Shown here piece by piece: positions 1 through 6,253 of a stretch of DNA of 41,698 nucleotides. Within the stretch, counting starts at the first letter, position 1, and each line of letters starts with the position of its first letter. The notes under the pieces were generated by a model. That model saw nothing but the letters and a program-made list of their open reading frames with translations, was not told the DNA's origin and did not search any database. Source of the DNA: Veillonella sp. KGMB01456 (GTDB lineage: Bacteria; Bacillota; Negativicutes; Veillonellales; Veillonellaceae); the NCBI RefSeq assembly GCF_023051165.1, contig NZ_JALKIG010000017.1, forward strand, positions 1-41,698. The letters are read 5' to 3'. The position numbers and the translations under genes are program-made.

Positions 1-37
1 CAATTTATTGGGATTAACTAAAAAAGCCACACACACT

Positions 38-174
38 TTTTGTCCTATAAGCCTGCATATCTTATAACATTTTCATAAAAACACAAAAGCTGAGACAACA
101 AATCGTTGCCTCAGCTTTTTTAGTTATATGGACTATCGATAAACCGATTCAAAACTTAGGGTTATAGGACAAAA
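38..174. repeat. 13-bp inverted repeat flanking a terminator
   Basis: TTTTGTCCTATAA at 38-50 is repeated as its exact reverse complement at 162-174. The repeats bracket the hairpin at 85-120 and lie immediately beyond the end of the WG-repeat gene. The arrangement resembles the ends of a very small non-autonomous element, but no internal gene or target duplication is visible. It could also be a long-range RNA stem. Confidence 0.4.
85..120. terminator. Bidirectional rho-independent terminator
   Basis: The stem AAAAGCTGAG / CTCAGCTTTT extends, after one mismatch, by CAAC/GTTG around a 5-nt loop. It is followed by a T-run on the plus strand and by a T-rich tract on the minus strand. It lies downstream of the minus-strand WG-repeat gene and should end that transcript. 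Confidence 0.8.
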
Positions 175-175
175 C

Positions 176-1720
176 TTATCGGAATATCATCACGGCTTCG
201 CCCGTAGGCACAATAAATTGAATATCTTTGTAAGTCGGTTCAACGAGCCACTGACCGTTAATCGTCATAATCCCCCATTTACCGCCTACTTTTACGGCTG
301 TATAATCGCCGATAAAATTAGAAACTTTCTGAATTTTGATATCCTTAGCTTCATATACGACCTGACCTGTTTTATCGATGATTTTATACCCTGTAAAACC
401 ATCACCTAAGAGTGAATCGCCCGTAACCCAAGCGTATCCTTCGGCACCGTAATAGGTATGTTTAGCACCCTTGGATAAACTAAATATTTCTGTACGAGCC
501 GGCTCCATTTTATACACCCGCTTGTTATCTGCCGTCGTGGCCACGATATAGCTGTCATTCATAAAATCAATACCGTCGTAAATAAACGGCAATACATTCT
601 TGTTCGTCAAATAGTTCAGTACGCCTCGTTTTTCCGTATGCTTATTCTTAAGTGCAATATACGAATCGGAAAGATTTATGCCTTCAAAGGTATAATCACC
701 AAACGGAATTAGGAAGTTACCTTTTTTATCGACAACAGCCAACTGATTGTCGTTTTCGATAATAGTCCCAAATGGCATCATCGGATACACATAGTCAAGC
801 TTGCTGTCTACCACGATACGGCCATCACGATCGATATAACCGCGCTTTACCTTATCCCGCGCCACTTCAACACCACCGAAGCCGAAAAAGCCGTCGTCAT
901 AATCGCCCCAGCCCAAATAACCGCCGTGACCATGACCGACGCCGATGCCGATACCGAGACCGCTGTCACCGCCGCCGAAAATACCGCCAATGGCAAGGCC
1001 GCCAAAGCCGCCAAATAAATTAAAGCCCGATGCTCGCCGTTCTATTTGTGCTAATCCATCATTATACGGCGATACATAATCGGCCGCCACCGTAAAGAGT
1101 TCACTGCCCGTGCCGTCAATGCCTACAATCTGGCCTTTTTCCGTTTTAACAAAAGCTCGGTCTTCGCTGAACGAAGCTACTACATCTTTATATTTCGGTG
1201 CGATTACAATTTGATCGCCTACATTTTTAAAACCATACCGTTTAGTACTTTCATCCTTGAACGGAAAATACAAATCGGAGGCATAGCCCTGGCGCTTAAT
1301 CATAGGTGCATCCAATTTAACCCCTACGGCCGTTTTATCTTTTGGATTACTGAACACTAATTCATGGCCACGGTTAGCACTGTTTACCGTTTTATAGGCC
1401 GGTTGAACAACATATTCACCTTTTGAGTCCAAGAGACCATAGCCTTCCTTGGTTTGCACAATGGCAATGGCGCGATTTATCTCTTTAAGACCATTAGCAT
1501 CATCCCCTTTTACAGCACTATCAGCCATGGCAACGCCGTCATGCTTCAAGGTTGGCCACAATTGACCGTTAGCTGCATAGGTTACTTCATCACTGAGTAC
1601 TACTGTAGGGGGCAAATAATTTACCGTGTCGGTTATGGTCGCCTGACTTTGACCTTAACCTAAACAGAATGTACAAACGGCTGCTACCAGCCATGTTTTT
1701 GTTCGCTTTGAAACTTTCAT
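176..1720 (-). pseudogene. WG-repeat secreted protein with a stop codon in its signal peptide
   Basis: The intact reading frame (from a TTG at 1615) encodes about seven WG/KWG-type repeats, with units such as GYGLLDSKGEYVVQPAY and KWGIMTINGQWLVEPTY. A Gly/His-rich insert (GGFGG, GVGHGHGG) lies near residues 200-250. The natural start is an ATG at 1720, preceded by GGGAGG at a good distance. It begins a signal peptide (MKVSKRTKTWLVAAVCTFCLG) in the same frame, but codon 22 (1657-1655) is TAA. Beyond the stop there is only TTG or ATA and no ribosome binding site. WG-repeat proteins are usually secreted or surface proteins of unknown function. The gene lies outside the phage lysis terminator, so it is probably host DNA or late cargo. 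A sequencing error or stop readthrough remains possible. Confidence 0.75.
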
Positions 1721-1770
1721 ATAACTACCTCCCAACAAACGTATTACACACTCACTTGTTAGTTACTCAT

Positions 1771-1776
1771 ATTATA
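1771..1776 (-). promoter_or_regulatory. -10 box upstream of WG-repeat gene
   Basis: The minus strand reads TATAAT here, about 50 bases upstream of the ATG at 1720. The -35 is poor (TAACCA-like, 18-19 bp upstream), so this is a modest promoter call. Confidence 0.35.
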
Positions 1777-1819
1777 TACACTACAGAATGAGCGTGGTTA
1801 AGCCATTCTCACCCTTTTA

Positions 1820-1840
1820 GGTTGAGCAACGGTTGAGCAA
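1820..1840. repeat. Tandem GGTTGAGCAA repeat near the left phage edge
   Basis: GGTTGAGCAA occurs twice (1820-1829 and 1831-1840), separated by one base. It lies in the gene-free stretch 1721-1896 between the WG-repeat gene and the last phage gene, where the left attachment site would be expected if this is an integrated prophage. No function can be assigned. Confidence 0.4.
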
Positions 1841-1896
1841 TAAGTAAATCCAAATAAACATAAGGGAACTAAATTTAATTGATATTCATAAGTATA

Positions 1897-2097
1897 TCAC
1901 TCTTCCGGCTCACCGTATAATCGAGTCATACCGGCTTTCGTAACAAGCCAAGTCCCTCCACTTTTTCGACACTCCACATCAATTATTAGACGTGGAGGTC
2001 TACCTTGTATGCCCGTGCATAAATGTTTTACACTAACCTGTGACAGTCCCCATACTTCGGCGGCTTCTTTGGTTGTCATGACATCCGTAAATTTCAT
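1897..2097 (-). CDS. Small helix-turn-helix protein
   Basis: A 66-residue protein with an N-terminal helix-turn-helix of the excisionase or MerR-like type (TTKEAAEVWGLSQVSVKHLC, residues 9-28), followed by a basic stretch (QGRPPRLIIDVECRKSGG). Small proteins of this type bind DNA as regulators or directionality factors. It is the last gene of the minus-strand phage block. AGAGGTGAG lies before the ATG, overlapping the end of the preceding small membrane gene, so the two are probably co-translated. Being near the presumed phage end, it could be an excisionase-like factor, but that is inference. Confidence 0.6.
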   Translation of the reverse strand: MKFTDVMTTKEAAEVWGLSQVSVKHLCTGIQGRPPRLIIDVECRKSGGTWLVTKAGMTRLYGEPEE

Positions 2098-2098
2098 A

Positions 2099-2242
2099 CT
2101 ATTTTCTCACCTCTTGTATAATAGCTATTATCCCCAGAATTAAGGCCAACCCGCCAAACCAATCCCAGCCATATTTATCCATAGATAAATAGACCGATAC
2201 ACTCAATAAAGCTAATACTACTGTTACACTTTTATTTTTCAT
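2099..2242 (-). CDS. Small membrane protein, 47 residues
   Basis: Starting at the ATG at 2242, a 47-residue protein has two hydrophobic segments (VTVVLALLSVSVYL and FGGLALILGIIAII) separated by a short polar loop containing DKYGWDW. It resembles small phage membrane proteins found beside lysis genes. The ribosome binding site is weak (GAAG). The stop lies one base before the start of the HTH gene at 2097, which suggests coupled translation. Function unknown. Confidence 0.5.
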   Translation of the reverse strand: MKNKSVTVVLALLSVSVYLSMDKYGWDWFGGLALILGIIAIIQEVRK

Positions 2243-2268
2243 AACTTCATGATAAGATATAGATGAGC

Positions 2269-2286
2269 TAGGGGCTTTCGCCCCTA
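2269..2286. other. Strong hairpin between small genes
   Basis: TAGGGGC / GCCCCTA forms a 7-bp GC-rich stem with a TTTC loop. Neither strand has a proper T-run, so it is an RNA structure or a transcript-stabilising element rather than a confident terminator. Confidence 0.4.
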
Positions 2287-2301
2287 ACCCTTGGACAGTC
2301 C

Positions 2302-2388
2302 TTACTTTTTGAAAAGCGTTTTTATTGCTACGGCTATTAGCACTATCTTTTCAATTATTGTAAGGACTTTTTCTATATCGTCCATCAT
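2302..2388 (-). CDS. Micro-protein, 28 residues, membrane-spanning
   Basis: A 28-codon frame with a very good Shine-Dalgarno (AGAGGAGGCG) before ATG-ATG. The product has one hydrophobic stretch (VLTIIEKIVLIAVAIKTLF) and a Lys-rich tail. The ribosome binding site is the main support. It lies just past the lysis-module terminator, among other tiny membrane ORFs. Function unknown. Confidence 0.45.
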   Translation of the reverse strand: MMDDIEKVLTIIEKIVLIAVAIKTLFKK

Positions 2389-2460
2389 GTTTTTCGCCTC
2401 CTCTCTATGGTTTTATTATAACCTTATTCGGTTAAATCGTCGATTAAAATAAATAAAAAA

Positions 2461-2501
2461 AATGCCCGCAAAGCTAGATTTTTTCTAACCTTGCGGGCAT
2501 T
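2461..2501 (-). terminator. Terminator of the late/lysis operon
   Basis: AATGCCCGCAA / TTGCGGGCATT form an 11-bp perfect outer stem with a partly paired inner part. On the minus strand it is followed by a long T-rich tract (bases 2445-2460). It sits about 50 bases past the last lysis gene and is the strongest terminator of the window. This is consistent with the end of the long leftward late transcript. Confidence 0.85.
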
Positions 2502-2552
2502 TTGCGTACATAACGTCGTACGCCACGAGATATTTGGATCACGCTACCTTTC

Positions 2553-3113
2553 TTACCACTGTGCCACCGTGTACATAACCGTAGCTCCCTTAATTTTCGT
2601 TCCGTCGAATTGAACTAAACCTTCTACTCGGCCTGCTTGGTATCCTACTGTCGGGTAGATTTTATCATTTAATACCGTTACACCGGTTTTAATTTTATGA
2701 GGTTTATCCAAACTAATCTTATATACATCGACGGTTTGTTTATCCTCATTAGCGACTACCACTGTTCTATCGCTTGGCGTAACGGCTACGACAGGCAACT
2801 CCGGAGATTTAGCTTCAATTGCTTTGGCCGTCTTTTCCGCGGCCTGTGTGACTGTTGGAGCCTTAACTATATAGGATATAACAGGTTTTGCTTTTGCTAT
2901 TTCATGAACAACCGTATCAGCTTGTTTCGGAGTGATTTTAATATCTTTGGCCAATACCTCCGGTTTAGCCATAGTAGACTGTGGTACCACCTGTGGTACC
3001 ACCTTTGGTACCGTCTCCTTCTGATTGCTATTCACATAGTAGCCTACACATACAATAATTAATACTACAGCGATAACTGCATATAAGACATAATGTAATC
3101 GCTTATTCTCCAC
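2553..3113 (-). CDS. Membrane-anchored periplasmic protein, possible spanin-like lysis protein
   Basis: 186 residues from a GTG start, with GGGGGTG upstream. An N-terminal membrane anchor (YVLYAVIAVVLIIVCVGYYV, residues 9-28) is followed by a Pro/Val repeat (VVPQVVPQ). A charged, Ala/Lys-rich segment then suggests an extended coil, and a beta-rich C-terminal domain starts near residue 105. Topology is N-in with the bulk outside the membrane. It follows amidase and holin directly, the place where phages of diderm hosts carry spanins that disrupt the outer membrane. No lipobox and no nested second gene were seen, so spanin is only a positional inference. A periplasmic protein of another role is equally possible. 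Confidence 0.5.
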   Translation of the reverse strand: MENKRLHYVLYAVIAVVLIIVCVGYYVNSNQKETVPKVVPQVVPQSTMAKPEVLAKDIKITPKQADTVVHEIAKAKPVISYIVKAPTVTQAAEKTAKAIEAKSPELPVVAVTPSDRTVVVANEDKQTVDVYKISLDKPHKIKTGVTVLNDKIYPTVGYQAGRVEGLVQFDGTKIKGATVMYTVAQW

Positions 3114-3161
3114 CTAATCACCCCCAATCTAGTAACTTACACACTAATCGTTTAGTCAGTT

Positions 3162-3683
3162 TTATTCAGCCCAGTAATCGGTAATCCCGCGTGCAATTGC
3201 TCGCACCATTTTATCCAAATTAGTTTCCAATAATCGAAGATCATCCATGTTATCAATGAACGCTAATTCAACGAGGACTGCTACCGCATTTGTACCATTA
3301 AGCACCCATAAGCCATCCCGTTGCTTACTGCCGCGGTCTACCGTGTTAACTGACCGGATTATCTGAGACTGTATAAATCCGGCCAATCGTTGGCCATAAA
3401 AGGATTTATACAAAGTCTCGGTTCCTCGTGCAATTGTGTTAAATGCATTACAGTGCAACGAGATAAATATATCAGCTCCCCACGCATTACTAGTGGCACA
3501 CACGTCCCCTAAATCGTCGGACTGTAATGCCTTAACTTCTATACCCGCGGCTTCTAAATAACCGGCAAGCATACGTCCGGCTTTAGCCGCTATATCGCAT
3601 TCGCGAGTACCGGTAACCGGATTAACAGCACCTGGATCTGGAATACCTCCGGGTGCGTGACCCGGATTTACAAATACTTTCAT
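3162..3683 (-). CDS. N-acetylmuramoyl-L-alanine amidase (Amidase_3), endolysin
   Basis: A 173-residue single-domain enzyme that cleaves the bond between muramic acid and the stem peptide. The zinc/catalytic set of Amidase_3 is visible: H9 in NPGHA, E28 in TRECD, H77 in SLHCNA and E139 in LVELAFIDN. There is no separate wall-binding domain and no signal peptide, so release needs the holin encoded just upstream (gap of about 10 bases). Length matches catalytic-domain-only phage amidases. Confidence 0.93.
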   Translation of the reverse strand: MKVFVNPGHAPGGIPDPGAVNPVTGTRECDIAAKAGRMLAGYLEAAGIEVKALQSDDLGDVCATSNAWGADIFISLHCNAFNTIARGTETLYKSFYGQRLAGFIQSQIIRSVNTVDRGSKQRDGLWVLNGTNAVAVLVELAFIDNMDDLRLLETNLDKMVRAIARGITDYWAE

Positions 3684-3693
3684 AGCCTACCTC

Positions 3694-4224
3694 CTAAAAC
3701 TTAACCTTGTTCTCAATCTTATCACGTACCAATTCCAAGAAACGCCCCATGCTTTTATTGCCACCGTCTCGAAGATTTTCAAGGATGCTAAGAAATTCGG
3801 ATGAGCCCAAATACAGCCACACGAGATTAACGGCAAACGATTTTTCGCCTGCTAGCCAGTCAAATAGAAAAGCAGCCGCTGTGACTGTTACATAGGTAAG
3901 GACTTTATCACAAAATCCTTTTCGCATATATTCGCTTCTAATCAAATTCAGGTCAAATGCTGTCGGTATGGCTCGGTACTTTTCCCAGGCCGCAATATGT
4001 TCCGGATCGTAACCAAAATTATCGACAAGCATACGGTACGCCACACTAGCCCACTTGGTAACCAAATCAAGACCGACTAGCAATATAAATATCCCTAACA
4101 CTTGTACGTGCTTAAGCCCGATTAACCAAATAGCTACTGCGGCGATAACAGATAAGGCACTTTTTACCCACCATGCGGCAATCAAGGATTCCCACATGTC
4201 CTGAAAATACTGTATAGATATCAT
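3694..4224 (-). CDS. Phage holin (toxin secretion/phage lysis holin family)
   Basis: 176 residues with hydrophobic segments at about 19-37 (VKSALSVIAAVAIWLIGL), 40-56 (VQVLGIFILLVGLDLVT), around 110-124 and 128-142. The segment YLGSSEFLSILENLRDGG near residues 138-153 is typical of the Phage_holin_4 group. These proteins form membrane lesions that release the amidase. The ATG at 4224 overlaps the stop of the small zinc-finger gene (ATGA), and the amidase follows after about 10 bases, so the three form one translational unit. Confidence 0.88.
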   Translation of the reverse strand: MISIQYFQDMWESLIAAWWVKSALSVIAAVAIWLIGLKHVQVLGIFILLVGLDLVTKWASVAYRMLVDNFGYDPEHIAAWEKYRAIPTAFDLNLIRSEYMRKGFCDKVLTYVTVTAAAFLFDWLAGEKSFAVNLVWLYLGSSEFLSILENLRDGGNKSMGRFLELVRDKIENKVKF

Positions 4225-4370
4225 TTACTGTCCTCCTTTTCCGCTTCGATTTCGGCATCACATTCCGCGATGGCGTCGATGTAGACGTTATATACACAAT
4301 CTACATCTGGGCAGCGACCGTCTTCAGTAAGTTCAGCCGCGCAATATTCACAATATAATTTATCCTCCAT
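4221..4370 (-). CDS. Small cysteine-rich (zinc-binding) protein, 49 residues
   Basis: Begins at the ATG at 4370 with a strong Shine-Dalgarno (AAGGAGG, 7 bases upstream). It encodes a treble-clef-like CEYC...CPDVDC pattern (Cys 7, 10, 20, 25), followed by an acidic tail. It lies between the fibre assembly gene and the holin and overlaps the holin start by four bases. Small zinc-ribbon proteins are common here in PBSX-like phages; role unknown. Confidence 0.65.
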   Translation of the reverse strand: MEDKLYCEYCAAELTEDGRCPDVDCVYNVYIDAIAECDAEIEAEKEDSK

Positions 4371-4372
4371 GT

Positions 4373-4798
4373 TTAAACCTCCTTAATCTTCTGGATCATA
4401 GCAGCATTATTAGCCTGATATTGGTCACGCAATTGAGCAGCCAAAGTATCATTCCCCTGCAACAGGGCTGTCAACATACGGTCCTGCAGCGGTGCATTCG
4501 CCGCATCAGTTTCGGCCTTAATCGCTTGGATCTTAGCCTTGCGCTTTTCAGCTTCGGTAGGTACGTATGGAGTTGGAATAACAGGTTCTTCACCGCCCCA
4601 GACGTATTTACCATCAGCCAGCTTAGCCTGAATGCTAGCGTCTTCATCACGCAAGTAAATCTTGCCAGGATATTTCTTTTGAGCTTTCTCTTCAAGCTCT
4701 TTCCAGCTAAAACCGTGAACGTCCATCCAATAAGACGCTAAACGTTTACTCTCTCCGTTTTTGTCAGGCGTATCAAGTATAATTAAATATTGATTCAT
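4373..4798 (-). CDS. Tail fibre assembly-type protein
   Basis: 141 residues from the ATG at 4798 (MNQYLII). The N-terminal part carries a small alpha/beta region (SWKELEEKAQKKYPGKIYL) and a WGGEEP linker. A helical C-terminus (TEAEKRKAKIQAIKAETDAA...LQDRMLTALLQGNDTLAAQLRDQY) is the hallmark of phage tail fibre chaperones of the Caudo_TAP or gp38 type. Such proteins fold or trimerise fibres. It would normally follow the fibre gene directly, but here a recombinase and an invertible segment separate them. The longer reading frame upstream lacks a ribosome binding site and overlaps the recombinase start. Confidence 0.72.
   Translation of the reverse strand: MNQYLIILDTPDKNGESKRLASYWMDVHGFSWKELEEKAQKKYPGKIYLRDEDASIQAKLADGKYVWGGEEPVIPTPYVPTEAEKRKAKIQAIKAETDAANAPLQDRMLTALLQGNDTLAAQLRDQYQANNAAMIQKIKEV
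4778..4783 (+). promoter_or_regulatory. Candidate -10 box for the recombinase
   Basis: A perfect TATAAT lies 57 bases before the recombinase ATG, inside the 5' end of the divergent fibre assembly gene. The -35 (CCGTTT, 17 bp upstream) is poor, suggesting weak expression. It would give the recombinase its own transcript against the leftward late transcript. Confidence 0.35.
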
Positions 4799-4839
4799 GA
4801 CATTATCATTCCTTTCTTTTAAAACTGGAGGTATAAAAA

Positions 4840-5850
4840 ATGAAGTTACCAAACAACTATGGCCAAATCTGTAAACTATCTGGCAATAGAAGAAGGCCTT
4901 TTATGGTAAGAAAAACAATCGGCTATGAAAACAAGGGCTGTGCCATTTACCATATTGTTGGTTATTATGCTAGTAAATCAGATGCATTAGATGCACTAGC
5001 AAAATTCAATAATACGGACATTCCCACGCCTACTATCACCCTTTCCAAAATTTATAAGTTATGGTTTCCCACTCATTCAAAGCATGTTAGCACTTCAACC
5101 TCTAATAGTTATATTAATAGTCTGAAACATTTAGGTGCAGTAGCTACATTACCTATTAATGCTATTAAATATAGACAATTACAGGATGTTATGGATAACA
5201 TGCTTAATAATAACTTGTCTTATGCTAGCTTAAAAAAAGTTAGATCCTTATTACATCAGTTATATACCTTTGCCATAATTAACGAATGGACCGATAAAAA
5301 TCTAGCTGAATATTTAATTATCGGCAAAAATACACCGGTTAGGCCACATAAGCCTTTTACCACTGCTCAAATCAATAAGTTATGGCGTTCTAGCAACCCT
5401 AACCGCATCATACCCTTGATTATGCTTTATACCGGTATGAGAAGTACTGAACTACGGCATTTAAAGCGTTCAGATATTAACATCAAGCAAAAATACTTTG
5501 ACATTAAAACATCTAAGACTAAAGCCGGTATTAGAATCATTCCCATACATGAAAGACTATGGCCTATTATCCAAACCCTATTGAGCAATAACAATAAATA
5601 CTTGCTTGGAGATACTATAATTACATATGCTCAGCTTTCTCGAAAATTTAAAGATGTAATGACTACGATAAAAGCCAATCATACCACTCATGACTGTAGG
5701 CATACATTTGCAACATTATTAGATAATGCCAATGCAAACTATAATGCTAAAAGGCGTTTGCTTGGTCATGCTGCTAATAATGTTACAGATGGTGTATATA
5801 CCCACAAAGCCTTACCACAGCTGAGGAAAACTATAAGATTACTGAAATAA
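4840..5850 (+). CDS. Tyrosine recombinase, candidate tail-fibre invertase
   Basis: 336 residues with all catalytic residues of the tyrosine recombinase family: R201 (TGMRSTELRHL), K226 or nearby (KTSKTKAG), H284-x-x-R287 (HDCRHTFATLL), H310 (LLGHAA) and Y320 (GVYTH). The N-terminus (GNRRRPFMVRKTIGYENKG, residues 15-33) resembles the arm-binding domain of phage integrases. Residues 65-165 form the SAM-like core-binding domain. The ribosome binding site is GGAGG. It is the only rightward gene between 1.9 and 41 kb and is visibly more AT-rich than its neighbours. It lies between the fibre assembly gene and the inverted fibre ends, 137 bases from the first inverted repeat. This supports a fibre-inversion role. 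It could instead be, or also serve as, the phage integrase, because no other recombinase is seen in the window. Confidence 0.9.
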   Translation: MKLPNNYGQICKLSGNRRRPFMVRKTIGYENKGCAIYHIVGYYASKSDALDALAKFNNTDIPTPTITLSKIYKLWFPTHSKHVSTSTSNSYINSLKHLGAVATLPINAIKYRQLQDVMDNMLNNNLSYASLKKVRSLLHQLYTFAIINEWTDKNLAEYLIIGKNTPVRPHKPFTTAQINKLWRSSNPNRIIPLIMLYTGMRSTELRHLKRSDINIKQKYFDIKTSKTKAGIRIIPIHERLWPIIQTLLSNNNKYLLGDTIITYAQLSRKFKDVMTTIKANHTTHDCRHTFATLLDNANANYNAKRRLLGHAANNVTDGVYTHKALPQLRKTIRLLK

Positions 5851-5909
5851 TGTTTACAATATGTTCATTATTATGTCATTCTTAATTTCTTAATATTGCC
5901 ATAGCATAA

Positions 5910-5932
5910 GCTTTTACTCATGCTTCTAATTT
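5910..5932 (+). terminator. Weak hairpin after the recombinase
   Basis: AGCATAAG ... CTCATGCT forms an imperfect stem about 60 bases after the recombinase stop, followed by a moderately T-rich stretch. The rest of 5851-5987 is AT-rich and holds no gene on either strand. Confidence 0.3.
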
Positions 5933-5987
5933 GTTTATTACTAAGACATTATCAATCCATTTCTTACTGTCTTTTATTATCACCTCC

Positions 5988-6001
5988 TTACCCAAGGTGG
6001 A
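5988..6001 (+). repeat. Left inverted repeat of the fibre switch
   Basis: TTACCCAAGGTGGA. It matches the reverse complement of 6482-6495 in 13 of 14 bases. The 10-base core CCAAGGTGGA contains CCA/TGG as inverted arms around AGG. Its CAA-GGT-GGA is in frame with the silent fibre end that follows. Confidence 0.8.
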
Positions 6002-6229
6002 GCAACCGGCCGACCGGCTAATAATGCAGCCACGGCAAACTTTGCGATAGCTTTTAATAATACGGATTATATTATTATTCCGGTTGGCGTTATTGACGCA
6101 AGCGACAGTAAATTCAGCTTAACTGTTAACGTTTTAAAAGACTATAAAACGGCTAATAGTTGTACATTCCGTACATCCGATGCTATCGCTCCGGCGTGCT
6201 ATTATGTGGCTTTTAGCCGGCAGAATTAA
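5993..6229 (+). pseudogene. Silent alternative tail-fibre C-terminal cassette (78 codons)
   Basis: An open frame with no start codon or ribosome binding site, beginning QGGATGRPANNAATANFAIA and ending in TAA. It shares the first three residues (QGG) with the expressed fibre end. It also aligns with it without gaps at a F-x-I-x-F-x-N motif: FAIAFNN here and FPINFTN in the active copy, both starting at cassette residue 17. The sequences otherwise differ strongly. C-terminal domains of this kind form the tip of tail fibres and bind the host surface. It would be expressed only after inversion joins it to the fibre N-terminus. Confidence 0.8.
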
Positions 6230-6253
6230 ACGCCAATAATTAATATGGATTGT

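Noticed and set aside
5851..5987. A third fibre-tip cassette between recombinase and left repeat
   Set aside because: Both strands were read; there is only AT-rich DNA with frequent stops and no further copy of the repeat.
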